Shown: in pieces, positions 15,902 through 22,733 of the stretch
Layout of the letters: each line of letters begins with the position of its first letter
Numbering within the stretch: position 1 is the stretch's first letter
Origin: Jiangella rhizosphaerae
Lineage (GTDB): Bacteria; Actinomycetota; Actinomycetes; Jiangellales; Jiangellaceae
Length of the DNA: 35,060 nt
Direction of reading: 5' to 3'
Assembly (NCBI RefSeq): GCF_003579925.1
Contig: NZ_QUAL01000438.1
Location: 1 to 35,060 of the forward strand
Notes under the pieces: model-generated
Database searches by the model: none
Told to the model about the DNA's origin: nothing
The model's input: the letters and a program-made list of their open reading frames with translations, nothing else
Translations under genes and position numbers: made by a program

Positions 15902-17329
15902 TCACCGTTCTCTCGACGCTTCCGGCTGCTCCTCCGACTCTGCCAGGGCCGTGGCCTCGCGGCGCTGCAGACGCTTGAGGAGCCACGCCCACACCCCGAA
16001 GACGGCGACGACGACGAGCCCGGCCAGCAGCACGCCGTTGTCGCCGACGCCGGAGAACAGCTCGCCCAGGCCGAGCAGCAGCAGGATCATCAGGTACCAG
16101 TCGGGATCGGCCAGCGTGGCCAACTCCGGCGCGGTGTCGGACAGCAGGTTCCAGCCCAGCCACTGCCCGAACGCCAGCGAGACGCCCGTGACGACGCCGG
16201 CCAGCACCGCGCCGCGCCAGCCGCCGAACGCGTTGCCGAACACGGCCGCGCCCGCGCCGACGAAGAACAGCATGATCATCGGTGGCACGAGGACGAACCA
16301 GCCGGCCGCGGCGAACACGCCCATGAGCACGAGGAACGTCGCCGTCGTCGAGACGAAGCCGACCATGACCGCGGTCGGCGCCACCGGGAAGATCGTCGGC
16401 GCGTCCAGGGCCGGCCGCGAGCCGGGGATCGCCTTCTCGCTGATGCCGGTGAATGCCGGCACGATCTCGGCCAGGAACATCCGCACGCCGTAGAGCAGAA
16501 TCGCGATGCCGGCGGCGAAGCGCAGCGCCGCGATGACGCCCCACACCCACGGGTTGATCTCCGGGTCGTACGCGGCGGCCTGCTCGTCGACCACGCCGCC
16601 GTCGGCGAACGCCAGCCCGACCAGCATGATCAGCCCGATGACGACCGCGGTCGAGACCGTGACGTCCTTGAAGAACGACAGGCGCTTCGGCAGCCGCACC
16701 TGCTCGACGTCGTGCTGGCGCGGGTCGCCGACGAACGGCGCGAGCTTTCCGCTCAGCCAGGCCACCGACGAGCTCGTGTGCCCGTAGCCCCAGTCGTCGG
16801 AGCCGATGACGCGGCGCATCATCGGCGCGATGAACAGCGGCTGGACGGTCCAGTAGCAGCCGGCCACGACCGAGCCGACCAGCACCAGCTGCCAGCGGTC
16901 GAGCTCGCCGAAGACCTGCACCAGCGACGCGGTGATGACGACGGCCATCCAGAACAGCAGGTGGCCGGTCAGGTAGACGTAGCGCGTCTTCAGGACGCGG
17001 ACCAGCACCAGGTGCACCACGAAGCCGAGCGTGATGACCAGCGCGACGTCGCTGCCGTGGGTGCCGAGGAACTCGTCGAGCGTGTTGCTCGACGACGGCG
17101 GGTCCAGGCCGACGGCGCTGGAGACGATCGCCTGGAACGACGCCAGCCCGCCGACGAACACGTCGACGCCGATGAACAGGATGATGATGCCGATCGTCGC
17201 CCGGATCGCACCCCCGACGACGTCCTCGACCGGCTTGCGCTGCAACAGCAGCCCGACGGCCGTGATGAGGCCGATGAGGATCGAGACCTCGTTGAACAGG
17301 TTGGTGGCGATGAACTCGAGAACGTCCAC
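15902..17329 (-). CDS. PTS EIIC permease, ascorbate (SgaT/UlaA) type
   Basis: 475 aa from a GTG at 17329 with GGGGAGA 8 nt upstream. It has about 10-12 hydrophobic segments. Landmarks match the UlaA family: NEVSILIGLITAVGLLLQRK near 14-33, a VGGAIRATIGIIILFIGVDVFVGGL block near 38-62, a central cytoplasmic loop (SGKLAPFVGDPRQHDVEQVRLP) and an AEIVPAFTGISEKAIPG turn. It moves and phosphorylates a sugar or sugar acid together with the EIIB and EIIA encoded downstream. L-ascorbate is the reference substrate; this one is not proven. The promoter just upstream carries a DasR-like palindrome. Confidence 0.88.
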   Translation of the reverse strand: MDVLEFIATNLFNEVSILIGLITAVGLLLQRKPVEDVVGGAIRATIGIIILFIGVDVFVGGLASFQAIVSSAVGLDPPSSSNTLDEFLGTHGSDVALVITLGFVVHLVLVRVLKTRYVYLTGHLLFWMAVVITASLVQVFGELDRWQLVLVGSVVAGCYWTVQPLFIAPMMRRVIGSDDWGYGHTSSSVAWLSGKLAPFVGDPRQHDVEQVRLPKRLSFFKDVTVSTAVVIGLIMLVGLAFADGGVVDEQAAAYDPEINPWVWGVIAALRFAAGIAILLYGVRMFLAEIVPAFTGISEKAIPGSRPALDAPTIFPVAPTAVMVGFVSTTATFLVLMGVFAAAGWFVLVPPMIMLFFVGAGAAVFGNAFGGWRGAVLAGVVTGVSLAFGQWLGWNLLSDTAPELATLADPDWYLMILLLLGLGELFSGVGDNGVLLAGLVVVAVFGVWAWLLKRLQRREATALAESEEQPEASRER

Positions 17330-17382
17330 GGATCGTGTCTCCCCGAAATCGGCGCTTCGACACCCCCCGTTCGTTGCGCGAG

Positions 17383-17411
17383 ACCCTACTGGTCCAGACC
17401 AATCCCGGCAA
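17383..17411 (-). promoter_or_regulatory. PTS operon promoter with DasR/GntR-type operator in the spacer
   Basis: On the minus strand, TTGCCG (17406-17411) and TAGGGT (17383-17388) are 17 bp apart. The spacer holds the palindrome TGGTC-TG-GACCA (17390-17401), which differs by one base from the Streptomyces DasR consensus core TGGTCTAGACCA; the extended 16-mer spans 17388-17403. A bound GntR/HutC-family repressor would sit exactly between -35 and -10. The promoter reads toward EIIC, 54 nt away. Confidence 0.7.
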
Positions 17412-17426
17412 CCACCGTGAACGGTG

Positions 17427-17831
17427 TCAGTCGCCGGTGGCGAGATACAGCAGCGCCTTGCCGTACGCCTCCTCGGCCCGCTCGTCGTCGATCTCGACCC
17501 GGCGGCCGGCGACGTCGAGCGTCACGCGGTAGCCGTCGCCGGCCCGATCGAGCCGGACGAACGCGCCGCCGAGCAGCTCGCGCAGCCGCGACTCGCCGGG
17601 CAGCCAGAGCGCGGCCTCCTGCTCGACGCTGTCCAGCGCCCATTCGACGGTGCCGTTGAAGCCGATGACGCGCTCGCCGCTCGGGAACTCGTGGACGTCG
17701 ACCACCATGTGGCTCACGACGAAGACCTCGTCGTCCATCCCGCGGTCGGCGATGACGAAGTGGTCGCCGGGACGGGGCTCCCAGCGCAGCCCCGCCTCGC
17801 GCAGCTTCCGGGCCAGCTCGACGGAGATCAT
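17427..17831 (-). CDS. Conserved actinobacterial protein of unknown function
   Basis: 134 aa from the ATG at 17831. The visible pattern is MISVELARKLREAGLRWEP, then DHFVIADRGMDDEVFVVSHM, VHEFPSGERVIGFNGTVEWALDSVEQEAALWLP, and a C-terminal alpha/beta stretch ending KALLYLATGD. It has no signal peptide or membrane helix. Relatives of this type are common in actinomycetes and have sometimes been labelled 'pilus assembly protein CpaE', which the sequence does not support: there is no P-loop. A near-match -10 (GACAAT) lies 6 nt before the start. A short inverted repeat (17413-17426) lies just past the stop. Confidence 0.8.
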   Translation of the reverse strand: MISVELARKLREAGLRWEPRPGDHFVIADRGMDDEVFVVSHMVVDVHEFPSGERVIGFNGTVEWALDSVEQEAALWLPGESRLRELLGGAFVRLDRAGDGYRVTLDVAGRRVEIDDERAEEAYGKALLYLATGD

Positions 17832-17922
17832 GTCCCTATTGTCCCCCGCCGCCGAGCAAACGCTCTGGGCCGCGGGGTTCGGGGGGACACCGGCCCCCGC
17901 TCGGTCCGCTGTCGGCTTGCGC

Positions 17923-18471
17923 TCACCGGCGGCGGCCGAGCAACCCCAGCAACTTGGTCTGGTCGTCGGCGTCGTCGGGGACCGGGACCTCCGGGCCGCA
18001 CACGCCGGGCCGGCGCAGATTGTCGCCCAGCTGACGGACCATCGGCAGCAGCTCGGCGACGTCGTCGGGCGGGATGGTGTCGTCGAGGCCGGCGCCGCGG
18101 GCGATGTCCCACCCGTGCACGACGAGGTCGAAGCCGAGGAACTGGTCGGCCGTCGCGGCCACCGTCGTCGGGCCGAACATGCCCTCGTACGGGGTGTTCG
18201 CACGCTCGGGGTCGTCGAGCAGGTCCTGCATGGCGTCGCGGGTGTGCGTCCAGGCGGCGACGGGGTCGGCGTCGACCGGCGGGCCGGGCGGCAGCGTCAG
18301 GCCACCGAGCTCGGCCACCTGGCGATGCCAGTCGACGAGGTGCGCGACGACGTCGCGGGTGGTCCAGCCCTCGCACGGCGATGGCGACTCCCAGCGGTCG
18401 GCCGGGACGGACTCGATGCGACGGGTCAGCGTGGCGGCCAGCCGGCGATAACGGTCAGCGATGTCGGTCAT
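17923..18471 (-). CDS. TIGR03086-family DinB-like (mycothiol maleylpyruvate isomerase N-terminal type) protein
   Basis: 182 aa from the ATG at 18471 with a GGTGGAG element directly upstream; the in-frame extension upstream is arginine/proline-rich and unlikely. The four-helix DinB-like fold shows metal-site residues: His in DVVAHLVDWHRQ (about 43-54) and the paired D/H of FDLVVHGWDIARG (about 113-125). The SPCEGWTTRDVVAHL pattern is diagnostic. Such proteins are thought to be metal-dependent, some using mycothiol as cofactor; the substrate is not known. It lies 57 nt downstream of the AraC regulator on the same strand and may share its transcript. Confidence 0.83.
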   Translation of the reverse strand: MTDIADRYRRLAATLTRRIESVPADRWESPSPCEGWTTRDVVAHLVDWHRQVAELGGLTLPPGPPVDADPVAAWTHTRDAMQDLLDDPERANTPYEGMFGPTTVAATADQFLGFDLVVHGWDIARGAGLDDTIPPDDVAELLPMVRQLGDNLRRPGVCGPEVPVPDDADDQTKLLGLLGRRR

Positions 18472-18528
18472 GTCTCCACCCTGCCGCGCGCGCGGCGGGC
18501 GGTGCTTGTACGGATGCGACATCGCGCG

Positions 18529-19320
18529 TCACGCCGCGCGGCCGGCCGCCTCGGGGAGGTCGTCGACCACGGAGCCGGGGCCGTGCCAGTCGGGCGCCTG
18601 GCTCTGAAGCAGCTCGCTGGGCGTGCACGACGCGATGCGGCGGCAGTCGTGGGAGAGGTGCGCCTGGTCGCTGTAGCCGGCGAGGTGGGCCAGTTCGGCC
18701 AGCCCGAGCGCTGCGTTGCCGGGGGCGCGGGCCAGCGCCATGAACCGCTGCAGCCGCAGGATGACCCGGAGCATCGACGGCGGGTAGCCGAACGCGGCCC
18801 GGCTGCGACGCTGGAGCTGGCGGTCGGTCAGCCCGGCCGCGTCGGCCAGCTCGGCGATGCTGCGCGACCGCCGGCTCAGCACCCGCACCGTCCATGACGC
18901 GAGCGGGTCGGGGCCGTCGGTCTCGGCCAGCCAGCGCCGGGCCGCCGCCGTCAGCACGGCCAGCCGCGCCTCCGCCGTCGCGGCGTCGGTGACCCGCGTG
19001 GCCAGTTCCCTCGCGCCCGGCCCGAGCACGTCGTCGAGCCCGACCCGGGAGTCGAGCAGGGCGTGCGCCGGGGTGCCGAGCACGCCGGGCGCGACGCCGG
19101 GGCGGAACCGGACGCCGACCGCGGCGGTCCCCGGCGGCGTGGTGACCGGCCACGCCGCTGTCTCGGGTCCGCACACCAGGACCCGTCCGTCGGCCAGCCA
19201 CATGACGTCGATGCAGCCGTCGGGCACCAGCAGCTCGACGCCGTCGACCTTCGCCGTCCAGCCGCACACGAGCGCGTCGCGCAGCTCGGGCGCCACGGCC
19301 GCCGGCCGGTACCAGGACAT
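18529..19320 (-). CDS. AraC-family transcriptional regulator
   Basis: 263 aa. The N-terminal sensor domain (about 1-130: YRPAAVAPELRDALVCGW, LVPDGCIDVMWL, GVRFRPGVAPGVLG) is of the DUF6597 type seen in many actinobacterial AraC regulators. The C-terminal tandem HTH (about 150-245) includes SIAELADAAGLTDRQLQRRSRAAFGYPPSMLRVILRLQR and LGLAELAHLAGYSDQAHLSHDCRRIASCTPSELL. The ATG at 19320 has no Shine-Dalgarno, but TAGGCT lies 6 nt upstream, suggesting leaderless expression. A likely target is its own transcript and the TIGR03086 gene downstream; ligand unknown. Confidence 0.88.
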   Translation of the reverse strand: MSWYRPAAVAPELRDALVCGWTAKVDGVELLVPDGCIDVMWLADGRVLVCGPETAAWPVTTPPGTAAVGVRFRPGVAPGVLGTPAHALLDSRVGLDDVLGPGARELATRVTDAATAEARLAVLTAAARRWLAETDGPDPLASWTVRVLSRRSRSIAELADAAGLTDRQLQRRSRAAFGYPPSMLRVILRLQRFMALARAPGNAALGLAELAHLAGYSDQAHLSHDCRRIASCTPSELLQSQAPDWHGPGSVVDDLPEAAGRAA

Positions 19321-19530
19321 GTGATCAGCCTAGGCGGCGGCACCGACAGCCCCGGGGAAACGTCCGGACCGCTCCTCGGCCTCGGCACCATCTACCTCGT
19401 CACGTCGGCCTTCACGCTGGCCAAGTGCATCCGCGACCAGCAGGAGGACACCGCGCTCACGAAGCGGCTGGACCAGGCCCGCGTCGACAAGCTGATCGCC
19501 GAGCACGACCCGTTCCGCGAGCCGGTCTGA
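19321..19530 (+). pseudogene. 5'-truncated YiaA/YiaB-family membrane protein remnant
   Basis: An open frame from a GTG at 19321 encodes 69 aa whose last ~50 residues match the C-terminal half of actinobacterial YiaA/YiaB proteins: LGTIYLVTSAFTLAKCIRD, then a charged tail ending VDKLIAEHDPFREPV. Complete relatives have a first membrane helix before this point. Here the expected N-terminal sequence is replaced by a short Gly/Ser/Thr stretch, and the DNA upstream belongs to the divergent AraC gene. A deletion probably removed the 5' half. It could still yield a one-helix peptide, but no ribosome site is seen. Confidence 0.6.
19327..19332 (-). promoter_or_regulatory. Leaderless -10 box of the AraC gene
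   Basis: TAGGCT on the minus strand, 6 nt before the AraC ATG. It lies inside the remnant YiaA/YiaB reading frame, which supports that remnant being non-functional. Confidence 0.45.
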
Positions 19531-19547
19531 CTCGATTCGCGACACGC

Positions 19548-19597
19548 CTATGGTGGCGTCTAGCGAAATCTACGGCTCCAGCTAGACGACACCATAG
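19548..19597. repeat. 17-bp inverted repeat upstream of the Orc1-like ATPase
   Basis: CTATGGTGGCGTCTAGC (19548-19564) and GCTAGACGACACCATAG (19581-19597) pair with one mismatch around a 16-nt spacer. The repeat ends 9 nt before the ATPase start codon and overlaps its probable -10 box. It includes two CTAG tetramers and the heptamer TCTAGCG that recurs in both repeats downstream of the gene. Likely an operator or binding site for the ATPase; function untested. Confidence 0.8.
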
Positions 19598-19600
19598 AGT
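19595..19600 (+). promoter_or_regulatory. Leaderless -10 box of the Orc1-like ATPase gene
   Basis: TAGAGT, 6 nt before the ATG at 19607, with no Shine-Dalgarno present. It overlaps the right arm of the inverted repeat, so a protein on that repeat would control it. Confidence 0.5.
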
Positions 19601-19606
19601 CCGATC

Positions 19607-20803
19607 ATGGACCCGGTGCGCAACCCGTATGCCCCCGGCGCCGGTCAGCGCCCGCCCGAGCTGGCCGGCCGCGACCGCGAGCTGCAGCAGTTCGACGTCG
19701 TGCTGGAACGGATCGCGCGCGGGCGGCCGGAGCGCTCGCTCGTCCTCACCGGGCTGCGCGGCGTCGGCAAGACCGTGCTGCTGAACGCGCTGCGGTCGCA
19801 GGCGATCGGGCGGATGTGGGGGACCGGGAAGATCGAGGCCCGGCCGGACCAGTCGCTGCGCCGCCCGCTGGCCAGCGCGCTGCACATGGCGGTCCGCGAG
19901 CTCACCCCGCGCCACCGCGACCCCGACCGCGTCGACGCGTTCCTCGGGGTGCTGAAGGCATTCGCGCTGCGCTCGGCCGGCGACGACGCCAAGCTGCGCG
20001 ACCGCTGGCAGCCCGGCATCGACGTGCCGGCCGCGACCGGCCGGGCCGACACCGGCGACATCGAGGTCGACCTCGTCGAGCTGCTGGTCGACGCCGCGGG
20101 CGTGGCGCGCGACGTGGGGGTCGGCATCGCCCTGTTCGTCGACGAGATGCAGGACATCCCGCCGGCCGACGTGTCCGCCCTGTGCGCCGCCTGCCACGAG
20201 CTGTCGCAGCAGGGCCTGCCGCTGGTCGTCGTCGGGGCCGGGCTGCCGCACCTGCCCGCCGTCCTCTCGGCGTCGAAGTCCTACTCCGAGCGGCTGTTCC
20301 GGTACGTGCGCATCGACCGGCTGGACCGCGCGGCCGCCGACCGCGCGCTCGTGGCGCCGGCCGAGGAGGAGGGCGTGACGTACGAGCCGGCGGCGCTCGA
20401 CGCGCTCTACGAGGCGACCGAGGGCTACCCGTACTTCGTGCAGGCCTACGGCAAGGTGACGTGGGACAACGCACCCACCGACCCCATCGGCGCCGACGAC
20501 GTCCGCATGGCCGCGCCAGAGGCCCAGGCCGAGCTGGCCGTCGGCTTCTTCGGATCGCGGTACGAGCGGGCCACCCCGGCCGAGCGCGAGTACCTGCGCG
20601 CCATGGCGGCTCTCTCCGACGACACGCACGGCGTCGTCCCCACGTCCGACGTCGCCACGTACCTCGGCCGCAAGCCGTCCTCGCTGTCGCCGGCGCGCGA
20701 CTCGCTGATCAAGAAGGGGCTGGTGTACTCCGCCGAGCGGGGCACCATCGCGTTCACCGTGCCCCACTTCGGCCTCTACCTGCGCCGCCACGCCACCGTC
20801 TGA
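19607..20803 (+). CDS. Orc1/Cdc6-like AAA-type ATPase with C-terminal winged helix
   Basis: 398 aa. Walker A is GLRGVGKT (49-56), Walker B is IALFVDEMQD (174-183), and a sensor-1-like strand VVVGAGLPHLP is at about 207-217. After the ATPase core comes a helical lid (about 245-300, ATEGYPYFVQAYGK) and a winged-helix DNA-binding domain (about 318-398) with VATYLGRKPSSLSPARDSLI as recognition region and a wing ending FTVPHFGLYLRR. The order resembles archaeal Orc1/Cdc6 and the AAA_16/STAND-like ATPases of actinobacteria. No transposase, nuclease or protease partner lies beside it. CTAG-rich palindromes on both sides are likely binding sites of this protein. Function is unknown: regulation, a replication-like role or mobility are all open. 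Confidence 0.82.
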   Translation: MDPVRNPYAPGAGQRPPELAGRDRELQQFDVVLERIARGRPERSLVLTGLRGVGKTVLLNALRSQAIGRMWGTGKIEARPDQSLRRPLASALHMAVRELTPRHRDPDRVDAFLGVLKAFALRSAGDDAKLRDRWQPGIDVPAATGRADTGDIEVDLVELLVDAAGVARDVGVGIALFVDEMQDIPPADVSALCAACHELSQQGLPLVVVGAGLPHLPAVLSASKSYSERLFRYVRIDRLDRAAADRALVAPAEEEGVTYEPAALDALYEATEGYPYFVQAYGKVTWDNAPTDPIGADDVRMAAPEAQAELAVGFFGSRYERATPAEREYLRAMAALSDDTHGVVPTSDVATYLGRKPSSLSPARDSLIKKGLVYSAERGTIAFTVPHFGLYLRRHATV

Positions 20804-20814
20804 CGGACCATCGG

Positions 20815-20856
20815 GTCGTCTACGACCATCTAGCGCCAGCGCTAGAGACCCCTAGA
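20815..20856 (+). repeat. CTAG palindrome repeat, copy 1
   Basis: Starts with the palindrome GTCGT-CT-ACGAC (20815-20826), followed 2 nt later by TCTAGCGC-CA-GCGCTAGA (20829-20846) and a trailing CTAGA. A near-identical unit recurs 68 bp downstream. It lies between the convergent ATPase and flavohaemoglobin genes. Six CTAG tetramers occur in about 110 bp, although CTAG is rare elsewhere in the window. Confidence 0.85.
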
Positions 20857-20882
20857 CCACGCCAGACCGGCGTGCACATCGG

Positions 20883-20924
20883 CTCGTCTACGAGCGTCTA
20901 GCGCAGGCGCTAGAGAGAGCTAGA
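20883..20924 (+). repeat. CTAG palindrome repeat, copy 2
   Basis: Starts with CTCGT-CT-ACGAG (20883-20894), followed by TCTAGCGC-AG-GCGCTAGA (20897-20914) and a trailing CTAGA that is itself part of GAGCT-AG-AGCTC (20917-20928). Compared with copy 1, the outer base pair of the first palindrome is switched from G-C to C-G, so symmetry is kept. It ends beside the flavohaemoglobin stop codon. Confidence 0.85.
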
Positions 20925-20926
20925 GC

Positions 20927-22387
20927 TCACCAGAGACCGTAGTCGTCGACGACGATCTGCTCGTCGGGCACACCCTGCTCGCGCAGCCGTTCGAGGCTGG
21001 TGGCCACCATGCCCGTGGGGCCGGCGACGTAGACGCGGTGCTTCCGCCAGTCGCCGTAGGCCGAGACGATGTTGCCCATGAGGTCGGGGCTGCGGTCGGT
21101 GGGGCCGTCGGGCGACACCACCGGGACCACGGTCAGCCGCCGGTAGCGCACGCCGATGGACTCCAGGTGCGGCAGCGCGTACAGGTGGTCGCGGTCGCGG
21201 CCGGCGTAGAACACGTGCACGCGACGGCCGTCCTGGCGCTGCTCGAGCTCTTGCAACGTGGCCAGTACCGGCGCGATGCCCGTACCACCGGTGATGCACA
21301 ACAGGTCGTGCTCCGAGCGCGGGGTGGCGACGTCGTGACCCTGCGGCGCGCCGAGGTGCAGGACGTCGCCGGGCTCGGTGCGCCAGACCAGCGCGCTGCT
21401 GACCCAGCCGGCGCCGACGGTGCGGACGTGGAACTCGAGCAGGCCGTCGTCGCGCGGGGCGGAGGCCATGGAGTAGGCCCGCCAGATCTTCGGCCGTCGC
21501 GGCGTCGTCAGGTAGGCGTACTGACCGGGCCGGTACGGGTAGTCGGTGTGCGGACGCACCTGCATGATCGCGAGGTCGTCGAGGATGCGCCGGTGGTAGA
21601 CGACCTCGGCGTCCCACCAGGGTGGCGAGATGACGGCGTCGCGGCGGGCGGCGCCCACCATGATGGACGCGATGTAGTCGTAGGCGTCGATCCAGGCCTT
21701 CTCGTGGCGCGGCGTCCACGCGTCGCCGAGCGAGCGGCGGACCGCCAGGATGAGCGCCGTGCCGACCGGAGCGTAGTGCTGGTCGATGACGCCGAACTTG
21801 CGGTGGTCGCGGCCCAGACCCTCCAGATACGGGGTGAGGCTCTCGCGGTCGTCGGCATTGCCGACGATGCGCACCAGCGCGCCGACCAGCCGGGACCGCT
21901 GCACCGCCATACCGGCGCCGAACAGCTCGCGCGTCTCGGGCGCGATGGTGAACAGCTGGGCGTAGAAGTCGGTGCCGACGTCGTCGAGGTGGTCCTCGAG
22001 CAGGGCCAGGCTCTCCCGCAGCGCCTCGCCGTCGAGCCCTGTCGTGTTGGCTGGCTGCGGTTCCAGTGCTCGCTCCGGCTCTGCCTCGGTTGGTGCTGCC
22101 GTGCCGGCCCCTGACTCGCCGCCGGACGACGGGATGTCGCCCTCACCGGCCGGACCCGACAGAGTGTCACTCGCCCCGCCGGCATGCGCAACCGCAGCAT
22201 CGCCGTTGCGCTGCGGCTGCAGCGGCGGCAGCGGAACACCGGGTTCGAACCACGACACGCCGCCACGCGCGTCGGCACGGCCGGAGCCGTCGGTACCGGT
22301 AGCGTCGACCATGGCGTCGCCCGACGCTCCCCCGGTCCGATCTCCGTCCGCCCCACGTTGTCCCGAAGACCGGGAGTGAGTCCACAT
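20927..22387 (-). CDS. Flavohaemoglobin-like protein (globin plus FAD/NAD(P)H reductase) with long N-terminal extension
   Basis: 486 aa from the ATG at 22387, chosen because GGAGAGG lies 6 nt upstream; the ATG at 22393 would abut that site. Residues 1-115 are Gly/Ala/Pro/Ser-rich and probably disordered, apart from a WFEPGVPLPPLQPQ patch (46-59). The globin domain (about 118-250) has B10-type Tyr142 in DFYAQLF and proximal His195 in GRDHRKFG. The reductase has the FAD motif RAYSMAS (303-309) and the nucleotide motif GGTGIAP (367-373), ending VDDYGLW. Typical members oxidise nitric oxide to nitrate; classical Hmp is about 400 aa, so the extension is the odd part. Electron-transfer or NO roles are both possible. 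Confidence 0.87.
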   Translation of the reverse strand: MWTHSRSSGQRGADGDRTGGASGDAMVDATGTDGSGRADARGGVSWFEPGVPLPPLQPQRNGDAAVAHAGGASDTLSGPAGEGDIPSSGGESGAGTAAPTEAEPERALEPQPANTTGLDGEALRESLALLEDHLDDVGTDFYAQLFTIAPETRELFGAGMAVQRSRLVGALVRIVGNADDRESLTPYLEGLGRDHRKFGVIDQHYAPVGTALILAVRRSLGDAWTPRHEKAWIDAYDYIASIMVGAARRDAVISPPWWDAEVVYHRRILDDLAIMQVRPHTDYPYRPGQYAYLTTPRRPKIWRAYSMASAPRDDGLLEFHVRTVGAGWVSSALVWRTEPGDVLHLGAPQGHDVATPRSEHDLLCITGGTGIAPVLATLQELEQRQDGRRVHVFYAGRDRDHLYALPHLESIGVRYRRLTVVPVVSPDGPTDRSPDLMGNIVSAYGDWRKHRVYVAGPTGMVATSLERLREQGVPDEQIVVDDYGLW

Positions 22388-22410
22388 CGTCATCCTCTCC
22401 GCCCCGCTCT

Positions 22411-22416
22411 AACCTA
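22411..22416 (-). promoter_or_regulatory. Possible -10 box of the flavohaemoglobin gene
   Basis: TAGGTT on the minus strand, 23 nt before the start codon, leaves room for the visible ribosome site. No good -35 is seen 17 bp upstream, which suggests need for an activator or another sigma factor. Confidence 0.35.
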
Positions 22417-22470
22417 GCGGGCGATCCGCCACTTCGGCACGGAAGGAAGAGTCACGGGTCGGACATATCT

Positions 22471-22499
22471 GTGCGATGAGGGCATCCTGATCATCGCAC
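22471..22499. promoter_or_regulatory. 9-bp inverted repeat upstream of the flavohaemoglobin gene
   Basis: GTGCGATGA (22471-22479) and TCATCGCAC (22491-22499) are perfect arms with an 11-bp centre, 84 nt before the flavohaemoglobin start. Spacing of arm centres is 20 bp, about two helical turns, as for a dimeric regulator. The rest of 22500-22733 shows no gene I can support. Confidence 0.4.
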
Positions 22500-22733
22500 C
22501 TCCACGCCGCCGGCGCCCCAAGATCAGGCAAACGCGCTGGTGATCAACGGTATGCCGGCGAACGGCCGGCCACCAGCGGACTCAGGCGCGAAACGGGAGA
22601 TCCGGCGAACTCTCATCTCAACATATGGACGTGATCGCGTGGCGAATGGTTCACTGTCGAGAGGTTTGGCAGAGTCGTGCAGTGGGCACCACTGGATGCG
22701 GGTGGCGTGGGTCCGGTGAAGGGAGATCTGGCG

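Noticed and set aside
17427-17831. Label 'pilus assembly protein CpaE' for the 134-aa protein.
   Set aside because: CpaE proteins are larger and carry a receiver-like domain and a P-loop-like ATPase domain. None is present, and no pilus genes lie nearby.
20815-20924. Two 42-bp repeats separated by about 26 bp resemble a two-unit CRISPR array.
   Set aside because: There are only two units, the repeats differ internally, each contains two palindromes, and no cas gene is near. Binding sites or structured elements fit better.
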